From: a virus
Direction: 5' to 3' (one strand)
IMG/VR virus record: IMGVR_UViG_3300050120_000361
Span: 1 to 64,000 of that record
Length of the DNA: 64,000 bases
The notes beneath the pieces were generated by a model. The model was not told the DNA's origin, did no database searches, and was given only the letters and a program-made list of their open reading frames with translations. Position 1 is the first letter of the stretch, and each line of letters starts with the position of its first letter. This document shows, one piece after another, positions 38,882-47,975 of this stretch. Made by a program: the position numbers and the translations under genes.

Positions 38882-39660
38882 ATCGATGTCTCTCCTCCCC
38901 TTCTTCTGTTATTGGTTTTCGGCGCGTTTGCCTGTTTCGGCTTGGCGGCATCGCCGTCCGCCTGCTTCTTACTGCGCGGCTGCTGTGCTCTTTTCTTTGC
39001 TGGAACCGCAGGGTCCTTGGGGTCTCCCTTGGCTTTAACGAACTTCGACACCTTAGCTGGGTCGGCCGCACCCGGGTGGGTGTCCGAGCGCTTGTCGCGA
39101 GCTATCTGCGAGGCCATAGCCTCGGCCGTCATCTGCGGCTTGTCGGAACCGAGTATCTGCTTTGCCTGCTCGCGCTTGTCCTGAGCGTGAGCGACCTCCT
39201 TCTTGCCGCGCTCCCCAGGCTCGTTCCTGTAGTTTCCGTCGTGGTAGAAGCGCATGTCGGCCGTAACTTTGGTAAGGTCAACGATTATCGGAGGTATGGT
39301 CCACCACTGGTAGTCCAGTCCGGCCATCTGCAGCGGGTTGATTGTCACCACGTCCTGTGTTACAAGGGTCTTGGTGAACCTGTGCGCTTCCCACACGCTC
39401 AGCGGGTAGTGCTGGCGCAGTATCTCGCGCTCCAGCTGGTACGGCAGGCAGTCGGCTGACTTCACTATCAGGTGCCATGTCGTGGCACTGCTCAGGCCGT
39501 GCCACCTCTTCTTGCGCACTCCCCTGTAGAGTTCAAGCCTGTTGCGGCTCGTCATTGTCTGAATTTCCTCCACTTTGTAGTGGACCGGCTTCAGCTTCTT
39601 CCAGGCGGCCGTCTTCTCGTCCTCGGACAGCTGACGCTCCTGTTGTCTTTCATTGCTCAT
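38878..39660 (-). CDS. Protein with long basic disordered tail, 260 aa
   Basis: A 260-residue protein. Residues about 1-160 form a folded, charged region with several Trp. Residues 170-260 are low-complexity, Lys/Ala/Pro-rich (RSKKQADGDAAKPKQAN), like nucleic-acid-binding tails. It is the first of a four-gene unit with the two membrane-anchored genes downstream. Function unknown. Confidence 0.75.
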   Translation of the reverse strand: MSNERQQERQLSEDEKTAAWKKLKPVHYKVEEIQTMTSRNRLELYRGVRKKRWHGLSSATTWHLIVKSADCLPYQLEREILRQHYPLSVWEAHRFTKTLVTQDVVTINPLQMAGLDYQWWTIPPIIVDLTKVTADMRFYHDGNYRNEPGERGKKEVAHAQDKREQAKQILGSDKPQMTAEAMASQIARDKRSDTHPGAADPAKVSKFVKAKGDPKDPAVPAKKRAQQPRSKKQADGDAAKPKQANAPKTNNRRRGGETSI

Positions 39661-39696
39661 TGGCTTTTCGTTTTTGGTTTCTATTTATCGGTTAAT

Positions 39697-39906
39697 TTAT
39701 TCGTATCCGTCGTAGCCTTCCCAGTTTAGGGAGGTGTTGTTTGCCCGCTGCTCAACCGCGAATGTCCTGATGCGGTGCACGCGCTGTGCGTGCGTCTCGC
39801 CGGCGTGCTCCGCCTTCTTGGCCTTAGACTTCGCGCGGTTCCTGTTGGCGCCGTTGGGTCTGTGCTTATTCCTGCTGCCGGCCATGCTTTTCGGTATCGG
39901 TTTCAT
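39697..39906 (-). CDS. Very basic small protein, 69 aa
   Basis: A 69-residue protein with a strongly basic N-terminal 45 residues (KHRPNGANRNRAKSKAKK), probably disordered and nucleic-acid-binding. An alternative start at 39885 (MAGSRNKH) would remove seven residues. Either way it overlaps the end of 39866-40228 in another frame. Confidence 0.65.
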   Translation of the reverse strand: MKPIPKSMAGSRNKHRPNGANRNRAKSKAKKAEHAGETHAQRVHRIRTFAVEQRANNTSLNWEGYDGYE

Positions 39907-40228
39907 TGCCTTCCCTGTGGCTCAAAAGGGCCTCTTTTATCTCACGGATTGGAGTCACCATGTCATCAGATTTCTCCCAAGCCCTAACCACATTCCTGAG
40001 AAGGGATATGCACTTCAGGTGGGCGCCCACGCCATTGGTCTTGGAATTGGACCAGGTTACCATTACCCCGTAATTGACCGTCTGCCTTGTTGCAATGTCC
40101 GTGTCGCTCATTTGGTCGATGCGGGTTTCAAGCAGTATCGGAGTAATTGTGTGGACGCGCTTTTCGGGGTTGTCGAGCTGCCATTCGGCAAGCTCATCGT
40201 CTGTTTCGAATTGTTGGAAGTGTATCAT
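39866..40228 (-). CDS. Unknown acidic protein, 120 aa
   Basis: A 120-residue acidic protein beginning MIHFQQFETDDELA, with a beta-rich centre (NYGVMVTWSNSKTNG) and a charged helical end. It overlaps the start of the basic 69-aa gene by 41 nt. Function unknown. Confidence 0.7.
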   Translation of the reverse strand: MIHFQQFETDDELAEWQLDNPEKRVHTITPILLETRIDQMSDTDIATRQTVNYGVMVTWSNSKTNGVGAHLKCISLLRNVVRAWEKSDDMVTPIREIKEALLSHREGNETDTEKHGRQQE

Positions 40229-40238
40229 TTCTGTGTTG

Positions 40239-40802
40239 TTATTTCAATAGGTGCTTTGATGGGTCGACGCGGAAGTCCCAGCCCCATTGGAGCATGGACT
40301 GACAGGCGCGCGGGTACAGTTCCCGAGCGTTTCCCATGGGTTCGCCGCGCCTTTCCATCTTATTGGCCAGCCCTTTCCATTGCCTGCTGACGAATGAACG
40401 GAACCTGTCTATCTGCCTCGCGTCGTCGTATGTGCGCCTGCCCGAATGGTAGTTGATGTACCACTGGTACCAGCCGTAAGGGTCCATTGGGTCGAGCAGT
40501 CCCTTGTCGCGCCACCAAAAGAAATCTAAACCAGCCCTTATGTGAAAGTGGTTCACTTTCTTGAAGTCTGGGCAGTTCCTCAGGTTCGGCCACGAAAGTA
40601 TTTCTGGGGTTTTGTCCGCCTGCCTGTCGAATTCCGTATTAGGAATAGCCTGCTCGTAAAAGTACCCGCCCCCAAAGACGCCCATAAGAGCCATCTCTTC
40701 AGGGGTGTGGCATGTGCTGAAGTATTCGCTGTACTTGTTCATATTTTGCTTATACCTGTAAAAGCCGGCGAAAGTTTCCGCCGGCTTGTTTTTGATTTTC
40801 AT
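40239..40802 (-). CDS. Unknown protein, 187 aa
   Basis: A 187-residue protein rich in Trp, Tyr and Phe (FFWWRDKG, YGWYQWYINYH). The ATG at 40802 has the AAAAATCC start context and the usual distance from the promoter at 40832-40858. A second ATG at 40742 follows a stem-loop and leader-like sequence and could start a product 20 residues shorter, so the start is uncertain. Function unknown. Confidence 0.7.
   Translation of the reverse strand: MKIKNKPAETFAGFYRYKQNMNKYSEYFSTCHTPEEMALMGVFGGGYFYEQAIPNTEFDRQADKTPEILSWPNLRNCPDFKKVNHFHIRAGLDFFWWRDKGLLDPMDPYGWYQWYINYHSGRRTYDDARQIDRFRSFVSRQWKGLANKMERRGEPMGNARELYPRACQSMLQWGWDFRVDPSKHLLK
40764..40786 (-). repeat. Stem-loop within first codons of 40239-40802
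   Basis: GCCGGCG and CGCCGGC pair around AAAGTTTC. On the minus strand TTTTACAGGTATAAGCAAAATATG follows, similar to the common leader. It leaves an alternative start at 40742 possible. Confidence 0.5.
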
Positions 40803-40831
40803 GGATTTTTAAATTTGTTTATGAAATCCAC

Positions 40832-40858
40832 TATCCCGTGGGATGTTCCGTTATAGGG
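40832..40858 (-). promoter_or_regulatory. Putative phage promoter for 40239-40802
   Basis: The minus strand reads CCCTATAA, 13 nt, GGGATAGTGG, and the ATG at 40802 follows. ATCCCGTGGGAT inside is a palindrome. Confidence 0.6.
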
Positions 40859-40874
40859 TATCGGATAATGTGCG

Positions 40875-41546
40875 TCACTTCCGCCTGTGCTTGGGAACCC
40901 GCTGGACCTCAACCTCCGCCGGCCTGGAACGGTCGAGGTCCTCCTGCATCGTGGCGCGTATGGACTCCTCGTACTGCAGCTGCGTCCTGCCGGCAAGCTC
41001 CCTGTTTATGAAGGTGTTGACGACCGTGACGTTCTTGCCGTGCTTGTTTCCCAGCAGGAAGCCGCCGTCGACCACTCCGAACACCTCTTCCTCCTCGTTC
41101 CTGAGCAGCTTGAACACGACCTCGGCGTTAGCGTCGAAGAAGGCCTCAATCATGTCCATTGGCTGGACTATGCCCTTTCCGAGCCGTTCGTTCCATCGCT
41201 TGACCGCGTGGCTGTTGACCACTATGAACCCCTCCCTGAAGTCCTTGGCGGAGTTCACGGATATGGCCCGTATGCCCTTGGAGGTGTAGAAGTACACGAG
41301 CATGGTGCACCAGACGGCCTTGTCCCGCCCGGGCACCTTGTCTATCAGTATCATCCAGGTGTTCTTCCGCTTCGTCTTAATCATGAAGCGCCTCTTCCAC
41401 GTCTGGGAGTTGGGCACCTTGGCCTTCTGGCGGGCCCTGAGGTACTCGTCCTGCAGTCGCGACAGGGTGCTCGAGGTCCTTATCACCTCGGCGTCGGCCC
41501 GCGCCTCAGCGCACGCCTGGTCGAGAGTCATCGTCTCCAGTATCAT
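40875..41546 (-). CDS. Unknown basic protein, 223 aa
   Basis: A 223-residue protein beginning MILETMTLDQACAE. The first half has a basic stretch (KRRFMIKTKRKN), and the centre has VVNSHAVKRWNERL, a SHA-x-R-W-x-E-R pattern seen in some small toxin- or nuclease-like proteins. The last 30 residues are basic. The frame is open to 41624, but the ATG at 41546 overlaps the previous stop by ATGA. No family is assigned. Confidence 0.7.
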   Translation of the reverse strand: MILETMTLDQACAEARADAEVIRTSSTLSRLQDEYLRARQKAKVPNSQTWKRRFMIKTKRKNTWMILIDKVPGRDKAVWCTMLVYFYTSKGIRAISVNSAKDFREGFIVVNSHAVKRWNERLGKGIVQPMDMIEAFFDANAEVVFKLLRNEEEEVFGVVDGGFLLGNKHGKNVTVVNTFINRELAGRTQLQYEESIRATMQEDLDRSRPAEVEVQRVPKHRRK

Positions 41547-41731
41547 TTCCTGGGCCCTTTCCAAACGAACCAGATTGCGAACAGGACGCAGGCGAGCACT
41601 ATGCCAAGTCCGACCTTCCACCAAAAGGGTATGTCAAGGGTCATGCAGTACGCCAGCATGTGAGCAGCTACAATGGCGTTTCCGGTCACTGCGTACTTTA
41701 TGGGGGAATTGTTAGGGTATAGCTTGTTCAT
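41543..41731 (-). CDS. Small membrane protein, 62 aa
   Basis: A 62-residue protein with membrane segments at about residues 15-30 and 36-57 and a short basic end (VWKGPRK). It overlaps the next gene by ATGA and starts 7 nt after the fused nuclease gene. Function unknown. Confidence 0.7.
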   Translation of the reverse strand: MNKLYPNNSPIKYAVTGNAIVAAHMLAYCMTLDIPFWWKVGLGIVLACVLFAIWFVWKGPRK

Positions 41732-41738
41732 GTCCTTA

Positions 41739-44700
41739 TCAGTTTATGTCTATGTACATGGAACCCTTTTCTGAGGGGATTACTTGAAACGCATGAGTCT
41801 CGAACATCTGCTCGAGGTTGTGGTCTATTACAAAGAGGTTCTTGGACTCAAAGCGGTTCAGAAGCGTTATGAACATCTCCTGATAATTCACTATATTCTC
41901 CTTTTTAGAGAGTTCTTTGCCGCTGTTGAGCTGACCCGAGAGCTCGTCTATGAATATGCATGAAACACTGTTCTTGACATTCAGGGTGGATATGGCGTAT
42001 ATTAGCGCAAGTCCCTGGAATGCTGTTTCCATGCCTGATACGAGCTGAACCGGCCTGAATACGGCGTGGCCGTCTTTCATCTCCACCATGTAAAGCTCGC
42101 CGCTCTCGTCCCAGAACAGTTTGAAGCTGAGCCCCTCAAGCAGCAGGTTGAGCGTGTTGTTCAAAAAGCTCCTGTAGTAGTTGAACACTATGTCCTTAAA
42201 GTCCCGCTTGATGAGCTTCTCGTATATCGCAAAAACCATGGACTTGCGCTGCCACTCCACGTACTCTCTGATGAGCTTCTCATTGGACTCTATCTTGAGT
42301 TCGTGCCTTTGGAGCGCGAGGCTGTGCTGCGCCCGTTGCGTGTTCATGACCGACATTGACTCGTTTTCGTCTCGCTCATTCCTTTCTTGCTCGTCAAGCC
42401 CGGCCACCGCCTCATCCCACATAGGCTCCTTAAGCCTCAGGTTTTCAAGAGTGGATGCCTCCAAAGCGTGTGTCTGCTTCAGCTGGTCAATGCTACGGTT
42501 GTGCTCATCGACAGTGAGGTTGTGCCGGCGCACGGCGTCCAAGGCTTCGTTGTGCGTCTTTAGCCTGTCGCCGTATGACTTCAAATCCTTTGAGTACTTT
42601 TCCGTGGCTTCGGTTGCCGCCCTGACTATTTTCTCAATGCCCTGGTACAGCAGGGCCATCTTGTCTGATGAGTCCTTTGCGCCTTTGGTCCACATATCCA
42701 ATTTGGCCTTGGCACCGGCCTGCTCATCGAACACCAGCAGTGTGGCGTCCTTTCGCAGGGTCACCTCCCGAAGCGCGGCGAGCTTGGTAAGCCTTGCGGT
42801 AATCACGTCCAATTCGATGTACAGGTTCTCATCGGCGCTGTAGTCCTTCTTCTGCTCCTTAGCGGCTTCGGCCGTTGTTTTGAGCCTGTTCCACTTGTCC
42901 CTTGCAGTCACGGTCGCGACAGCCAATGGGCGTATCGCGTCATTGTAGGACGCGTGCTCAGCAAGCACTGTATTCCAGTCGCTTTCAGCCGAGGCCACGC
43001 TTGCAAGTATTCCGTAGGTGTCGACATGCGTCTTCGCCGCTGCGGCGAGGCTTTGCTGCTTTTCCAGTTCAGGAGTGATTTGCGTCAACTCTATCACTAT
43101 CGCCTCATTGTCGTCCTTTAGCCGCTGCTTGAGAACCTCCCAATGCCCGGCATCCCCTGATATTGGTTTATTGCAGGTGGGGCATATGCCCGACTCGAGC
43201 TGATTTTTGTTGGAAGACAGCCTGTCGCTGAGCGCTTTCTGCCTGTCCTTGATTTCCTGGACCTTCTCATTGAATGTCTTTTCCTTGGCCTGCAGGACTT
43301 CGTGCGTTTCCCTCACCGCATCGAGGTAAGCGCCACCTGCGGTGTCAAGCTCTATTTTTGCGGTTGCCGCTGCATTGGCGTAGTCCTGTTCGATGCGCCA
43401 GTACTCCTTTGTAACCTCCTCCCAGCCTCCGTCAATTTCCGCTTGTGTCTGCTTCTCGAGGATGTCCCACATGGCGGCTATGTCATCAGCGTATGCTTCA
43501 TTTACCGTCTTCAGCGCGCCTATTTCATCAGCAAGTATTTCAATCTCTTCCTTATCAGCTTCTTTGGTGTCAGGCTCAATTGGCTCGGTTTCAGTGAATA
43601 TCGGCTCTTCCCGCTTTTCCCTGCTTTCGAATGAGTCCACGGCCGCCTTGGCGTTATCCACCTTGACCTGCTGCTCCTTAATGAGCGTTGGCACGTTGCC
43701 CAATTCGAGCTTTTTCTGGTGGCCCTCGGCTATTGCCCGCCTTATGTGATTGAGCCTGTTTTCTGTGAATGCCTTGGAGTCGTCGAGCAGCTCAATTTTG
43801 TTCTGGGCGGCGTTCCTGTCGGCAATCGCCATTATTATCTCCTCCTTGAGCTGGGTCATGTTCACCTTTGGCTTAACGAGGTCGTAGTATGACTTGACCG
43901 ACGCGAGGTTGCCTTCAAGCACCTGCAGGTAGTCTACGCCTATGTAGTTCAGGACCATTTGGGTCAGCTCCGCGGGCGGCATGTTCAGCATCGACAGTAT
44001 CTTCGCCTGGTTCAGTATCATTATGGTATTCGGAACCTCACCGAACCATCTGTCCAATAGCTGCTGGGCCTCGTCGCCTATCTTCTCCACTGGCTCCGCG
44101 CCCTCCTTGTGAACCTGAAGCTTCAGGTTCCGCGTCACGCCGCTCACGTACTGCTTCCAATTCAGGGAGCGCTTCATCTCGTCTGTGGTGTTCTGCTTCC
44201 ACGCGCGCTGCGCCCAGCGTATCGCGTGCACCTTTGTGCCGTTTGCGCGGAATATGAGCCTTACCATTATGGTGTCAATCTCCGGAAGCTTGTCGTTGAA
44301 CAGGTGCAGTGAGTTCTGAACCTTCTTGGCCTTCGGCATGCCCTCCATTATCTCGTCCTTCAGCACCCACCGCAGCATATTGTACATGGTGGTCTTGCCT
44401 ATTCCATTGGTGCCGGTTATGCGTGTCAGTCCTGGTATGTTCAGCTTTATCTTGTTTTTGCCGAGGGCCATGAAGCAGTTGCACTCGATGCTCTCGAGCT
44501 CGTTCACGTAGTTTGAGGTCTTGGTCAATGAGTTCGAGAGTTGCTCAGAGAACAATTGCCTTATCTCGGCCAGTATCTCATTGACGTCCTCCTCCTCAAC
44601 GAACTCCTTCTCAATCGTTTTCTTGTGTCCTTCGAGCACCTTGACGAACAGTGCGTGCAGCTTGGCCTCATCGAGTACCATCTCATCCATGGTTTCTTCA

Positions 44701-45827
44701 GGCTCTTCACCCTCTCCTTCCGTAACGGCCTCAGTAGGTTGGACTTCGCTTTGGTTCATTACGAACTTGTCGTACTGGCAGTTAACTGAAACGGTTCCCA
44801 TCCGCTGCGAGCCGAGCTCGTGCGTCACGCGTATCAGTTCGAGCTCGTGCTTTGAGTAGGTGCTCGAGAGCTTGAACTTTATGAACGTGTTGCACGTTCC
44901 CCAAACGCTGTCGAGCCTGAGCACCGCGAGAACCTGCTGCAGCCAGTTCTCAGAAACCGATGAGGTAGTCATGTCGAACGTCACGTAGCTTATCAGGTTT
45001 GTAAGCGGCTCATCCCTTACGGTCCATGAGCCGTTCTCGATGTCTATTATCTTGACTACCTTTTGGTCGCCTACCGCCAGTCCGGGCTTGTTGCGGACCT
45101 TGGCGAATGTGCCCTCGGAGTGGTCGCGCTGTATAGGCGAGCCTGGATATATGAAGGTTTTGGACTTGTCGATGCTCTGGACCGTCCAGTTCACGTGAAT
45201 GTCCCCTGCGAGGGTAAGCGTGGAGAGGAAGTCCTCAACGGACGCGAGCCTCTCGTACCTGTCCTTCTTTACCGGAAGCTTTGTGGCGTCAACGTACTCC
45301 CGCAGAATGTCGTGGTACACGCATATGTTGAAGGTGTAGGGGTCTATGCCTTCCGCCTTGATGTTAGCCCCGTTTGACGGCCCGTCCTCCAAAGAGTAGG
45401 AAATCCATCCGAGCCCTTCAACCCGTGACCTGTAGTACCGCTGCTCCTTCAGGTAGGTCACCTTCTTGCTGAGCTCGGGCTCAAGCTTGTCTATGAACGA
45501 CTTGAACGTGTCAACGGCGTTGTGCCCCTTCTCGGCCTCAAGCGCCTTCCGCATGTCGTGAAGGTCGTGGTTGCCGTTCATTACGCAAATCTCAACCAGG
45601 GTGGGTATCGCAAGGCATTCTGACAGGTGGTTGTATATCGCCTTCTTCTCAGCGTCATTCGAGGCCGCATACTCCGTAAGGTCGCCGGCCAGCAGGTATA
45701 CCTCAACGCCCTCGCGAACGATAATGTCCCGTATCTCCGCAAGCACAGAGGCGTACGGCTTGGTCAGGTCCCGCTCGCGCAGCTTGACCTGGATGTCTGC
45801 TGTGTGCAGTATTCTTGTTTTCAGCAT
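41739..45827 (-). CDS. SbcD-SbcC (Mre11-Rad50) fusion nuclease-ATPase
   Basis: A 1362-residue protein joining two repair subunits. Residues 1-360 are a Mre11/SbcD phosphoesterase: motif I DIQ at 11-13 (usual His replaced by Gln), GD at 48-49, GNHD at 85-88, His172 and GDIH at 208-211. After an acidic linker (about 360-440), residues 440-1362 are a Rad50/SbcC ATPase: Walker A GTNGIGKT (472-479), two coiled-coil halves around a CPTC zinc hook at about 880, a signature LVSGMETAF near 1264, Walker B CIFIDE near 1291 and an H-loop IDHN near 1336. It processes DNA ends. Confidence 0.9.
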   Translation of the reverse strand: MLKTRILHTADIQVKLRERDLTKPYASVLAEIRDIIVREGVEVYLLAGDLTEYAASNDAEKKAIYNHLSECLAIPTLVEICVMNGNHDLHDMRKALEAEKGHNAVDTFKSFIDKLEPELSKKVTYLKEQRYYRSRVEGLGWISYSLEDGPSNGANIKAEGIDPYTFNICVYHDILREYVDATKLPVKKDRYERLASVEDFLSTLTLAGDIHVNWTVQSIDKSKTFIYPGSPIQRDHSEGTFAKVRNKPGLAVGDQKVVKIIDIENGSWTVRDEPLTNLISYVTFDMTTSSVSENWLQQVLAVLRLDSVWGTCNTFIKFKLSSTYSKHELELIRVTHELGSQRMGTVSVNCQYDKFVMNQSEVQPTEAVTEGEGEEPEETMDEMVLDEAKLHALFVKVLEGHKKTIEKEFVEEEDVNEILAEIRQLFSEQLSNSLTKTSNYVNELESIECNCFMALGKNKIKLNIPGLTRITGTNGIGKTTMYNMLRWVLKDEIMEGMPKAKKVQNSLHLFNDKLPEIDTIMVRLIFRANGTKVHAIRWAQRAWKQNTTDEMKRSLNWKQYVSGVTRNLKLQVHKEGAEPVEKIGDEAQQLLDRWFGEVPNTIMILNQAKILSMLNMPPAELTQMVLNYIGVDYLQVLEGNLASVKSYYDLVKPKVNMTQLKEEIIMAIADRNAAQNKIELLDDSKAFTENRLNHIRRAIAEGHQKKLELGNVPTLIKEQQVKVDNAKAAVDSFESREKREEPIFTETEPIEPDTKEADKEEIEILADEIGALKTVNEAYADDIAAMWDILEKQTQAEIDGGWEEVTKEYWRIEQDYANAAATAKIELDTAGGAYLDAVRETHEVLQAKEKTFNEKVQEIKDRQKALSDRLSSNKNQLESGICPTCNKPISGDAGHWEVLKQRLKDDNEAIVIELTQITPELEKQQSLAAAAKTHVDTYGILASVASAESDWNTVLAEHASYNDAIRPLAVATVTARDKWNRLKTTAEAAKEQKKDYSADENLYIELDVITARLTKLAALREVTLRKDATLLVFDEQAGAKAKLDMWTKGAKDSSDKMALLYQGIEKIVRAATEATEKYSKDLKSYGDRLKTHNEALDAVRRHNLTVDEHNRSIDQLKQTHALEASTLENLRLKEPMWDEAVAGLDEQERNERDENESMSVMNTQRAQHSLALQRHELKIESNEKLIREYVEWQRKSMVFAIYEKLIKRDFKDIVFNYYRSFLNNTLNLLLEGLSFKLFWDESGELYMVEMKDGHAVFRPVQLVSGMETAFQGLALIYAISTLNVKNSVSCIFIDELSGQLNSGKELSKKENIVNYQEMFITLLNRFESKNLFVIDHNLEQMFETHAFQVIPSEKGSMYIDIN

Positions 45828-46111
45828 TTTATGAGTGGTTTAGCTTTTTCGTATTTGTCCGCGTACAGATGCGGTAGGTTGTACTCGAATGTCTTGAACG
45901 ACTCGAGTATTTTCCACTTATCAGTGAGCGACACTATGTCGCCGTACATTATGCACAAATCCCTTCCACTATCAGATAGTGGAAGGGCGGTTAGTTTGAT
46001 GCGCTTTTCGTAGTTGGTTTCGGTTACGGCTTCCGCCGTGAAATCCAGTATATGCCCCGTGGGGAAGACGGCTATGGCCTCACGAGCCTGAAGCGTGAGT
46101 ATCGTTATCAT
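45821..46111 (-). CDS. Unknown protein, 96 aa
   Basis: A 96-residue protein with an N-terminal strand-rich part (ITILTLQAREAIAVFP), a hairpin-encoding palindrome in the middle and a basic end. It overlaps the fused nuclease gene start by 7 nt and 46108-46335 by ATGA. Function unknown. Confidence 0.75.
   Translation of the reverse strand: MITILTLQAREAIAVFPTGHILDFTAEAVTETNYEKRIKLTALPLSDSGRDLCIMYGDIVSLTDKWKILESFKTFEYNLPHLYADKYEKAKPLIKC
45961..45987. repeat. 27-bp palindrome inside a gene
   Basis: CCCTTCCACTATC, A and GATAGTGGAAGGG form a perfect palindrome with a 1-nt centre within 45821-46111. It encodes ALPLSDSGR on the minus strand. A site for a dimeric DNA-binding protein or a cleaved hairpin is possible. 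Confidence 0.6.
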
Positions 46112-46335
46112 GGCTTAATCAGTGTATCGAACTTTGAGGCGGCTTCAGTCCTTATATGGGCGAGTATCTCCTTACCCCTATCGGACAGGCACCGCATTGT
46201 TGGATTAAATGCATGGTCCAACAGGCCCCTGTTATGCATTGACCTAAGGTCGCTTTCGAGCATTAGTGGAGGCATCTCACTGTTCTCCTCGAGCCACAGC
46301 ATTGCTATAAGCTCGGCATTGGTCATATCCCTCAT
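46108..46335 (-). CDS. Small winged-helix-like protein, 75 aa
   Basis: A 75-residue helical protein beginning MRDMTNAELIAML. The pattern of an N-terminal helix, a second helix (LESDLRSMHNRGLL) and a C-terminal MRCLSDRGKEILAHI resembles small winged-helix proteins. It is between 45821-46111 and the MazG-like gene with ATGA overlaps on both sides. DNA binding is possible but not shown. Confidence 0.55.
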   Translation of the reverse strand: MRDMTNAELIAMLWLEENSEMPPLMLESDLRSMHNRGLLDHAFNPTMRCLSDRGKEILAHIRTEAASKFDTLIKP

Positions 46336-46892
46336 ATGCTTCCAAAGTTTGGTATCTCCCTGTTGTAGTTTTCAAGCTTGGTGAGCTTTTCGTTCATGAT
46401 TATCTCGGCCTGCGTGTCGCTGAACCTGAAAAGGGCGCACAGCCTGTAGATATGGCACCTTACCTCCATGATGCCCTCGGCCATCGGGCCGAAGTCCTTT
46501 GTCGACTTGCGCTTTGTCACAAACTGCACGAGCATGCGCGCGAGTGCCGTGAAAGAGGAGACCGAGTTGAAGGTTCCGGAACTGTGCTCCCAATGCCCGT
46601 GCATCTCAATCTCCTTATCGATTTCCATGCGGTCCTTTATCAGTATGTCCTTTTCAGGGCTGCCGTGCCTTTCCTGCATAGCGGCGATAACGAGCATCAC
46701 GTCGCAGAGTTCCACGCAAACGTCATGGACTTGCTTGCGCCTGCCTACCTTAACGTCCGCGAACTTCAGGTACTTAAGAAGCTCCTCGGACAGTTCGAGA
46801 AGCTCCTCGGACGCCTTCATCAGCAGGTACTGGTCCGAGTGCTTGGAAGTTGCGTTCAGGAGGCGCTGCTTGACTGTACTGCTGAGTATCAT
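46332..46892 (-). CDS. MazG-like all-alpha NTP pyrophosphohydrolase
   Basis: A 186-residue protein beginning MILSSTVKQRLL. KASEELLELSEELLK and ELCDVMLVI form the E-x2-E...E-x2-D metal-binding pattern of MazG/HisE-type NTP pyrophosphatases. Such enzymes hydrolyse (d)NTPs to monophosphates; in phages they may adjust the nucleotide pool or remove damaged nucleotides. The C-terminal 100 residues are extra and unknown. The start at 46892 overlaps 46889-47149 by ATGA; the longer frame to 47072 is not used. Confidence 0.75.
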   Translation of the reverse strand: MILSSTVKQRLLNATSKHSDQYLLMKASEELLELSEELLKYLKFADVKVGRRKQVHDVCVELCDVMLVIAAMQERHGSPEKDILIKDRMEIDKEIEMHGHWEHSSGTFNSVSSFTALARMLVQFVTKRKSTKDFGPMAEGIMEVRCHIYRLCALFRFSDTQAEIIMNEKLTKLENYNREIPNFGSI

Positions 46893-47149
46893 TCGCCTTC
46901 TCCTTCCGCCTTCTTCTTGGCCTTTTCGTACTTCTTCTTGGTGTACGACACGACCCCGCGAAGGCTGCTGAACGTCATTCGGAACGGTATCCAGATGGGG
47001 CATGTAAGCAGGGTGTACTTCACTATTATTACCACAAGCCACCAAACGGCCGGCAGTATCAGGAACATCCACCAGTGGTTGAAGCCGGTGATGTCATCCT
47101 TGACGCCTTCGAGCATGTACTGAAGGTAGTCGGTTAGCAGTTTCTCCAT
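46889..47149 (-). CDS. Membrane protein with basic tail, 86 aa
   Basis: An 86-residue protein with an aromatic-rich membrane segment at about residues 26-50 and a Lys/Glu-rich helical tail (KKKYEKAKKKAEGEGE). It lies between the DHFR gene (4 nt) and the MazG-like gene (ATGA). It may anchor enzymes of the cluster at the membrane, but that is a guess. Confidence 0.7.
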   Translation of the reverse strand: MEKLLTDYLQYMLEGVKDDITGFNHWWMFLILPAVWWLVVIIVKYTLLTCPIWIPFRMTFSSLRGVVSYTKKKYEKAKKKAEGEGE

Positions 47150-47153
47150 AGCG

Positions 47154-47975
47154 TTACATTTTCGTTGGCGGTACGATGCGTCTCCAGTGCGTTATGTCCT
47201 TGTTGTCGTACGCCCAGCCCGTGTTGTTCCAGGTCTGGTACTGCTGCTTCTTGCAGCCCGCGCGGTAAACCTCGTACTTTCCGTACTCCTTAGGCTTATC
47301 GTCTACCATCCTTACCCATCCTTTGTCCTCAAGGCTTGCCGGCGCAGTGCTGGCAGTCTCGACATCGGCCACAGGGTCGCACCGAAGAAGGTCCACGAAG
47401 CGGTACCCGTGTATGTTGCCCTCTGATGGCTGGTGGACCTCCTCGTTCAGTTCACGCCAGCCGTAGGGCCAGTCAGGCATTCCAGGAAATATTACGTACT
47501 CATTGTCTCCATGCGCATAAACCGTGGTGGCAATAACTGTCATGTGGAACACATCTATTACGTCCATTTCCAGAAACTTGGACCATATCTCAGAGCCTCC
47601 TATTACGTATGCGGTCATTGCCCTTTCATTGCCCTCCTGCATCAGCGCCCCAGCGAACAGCTGCGAGGCTATCTGCAAAGCACGCTCAGGGCTGTTCACG
47701 AGTATGGTCTCCCCATCAACCTGGTACCCCACGCGACGTGAAATCACTATGTTGTACCTGTCCTTCAGCGCTTTGCTGCCCATGCTCTCATAGGTCTTGC
47801 TGCCCATTATGACTATATTGCCCGTGGTTAACGCTTTGAAGCGGGCCATATCCGCCTTTTGCGTGCCGAATTTCCACGGCAACCGGCCGTTAATTCCCAC
47901 CACATTGTCGGCAGTTGTTGCCCCTATGCCGTGCACCGCCATTTTCGGCACCGCCCTGTTCTCATTCTCAATCAT
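47154..47975 (-). CDS. Dihydrofolate reductase fused to DUF551
   Basis: A 273-residue fusion. Residues about 10-180 are DHFR: IGATTADNVVGINGRLPW, a strand with NIVIMGSKTYESM, then VIGGSEIW. It reduces dihydrofolate made by thymidylate synthase. The C-terminal part from about 218 (GWVRMVDDKPKEYGKYEVYRA, ending DITHWRRIVPP) matches the DUF551 pattern, a small domain common in phages. The start at 47975 (MIENENRAVPK) is preferred to 48017. DHFR fused to DUF551 is unusual to my knowledge. Confidence 0.85.
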   Translation of the reverse strand: MIENENRAVPKMAVHGIGATTADNVVGINGRLPWKFGTQKADMARFKALTTGNIVIMGSKTYESMGSKALKDRYNIVISRRVGYQVDGETILVNSPERALQIASQLFAGALMQEGNERAMTAYVIGGSEIWSKFLEMDVIDVFHMTVIATTVYAHGDNEYVIFPGMPDWPYGWRELNEEVHQPSEGNIHGYRFVDLLRCDPVADVETASTAPASLEDKGWVRMVDDKPKEYGKYEVYRAGCKKQQYQTWNNTGWAYDNKDITHWRRIVPPTKM

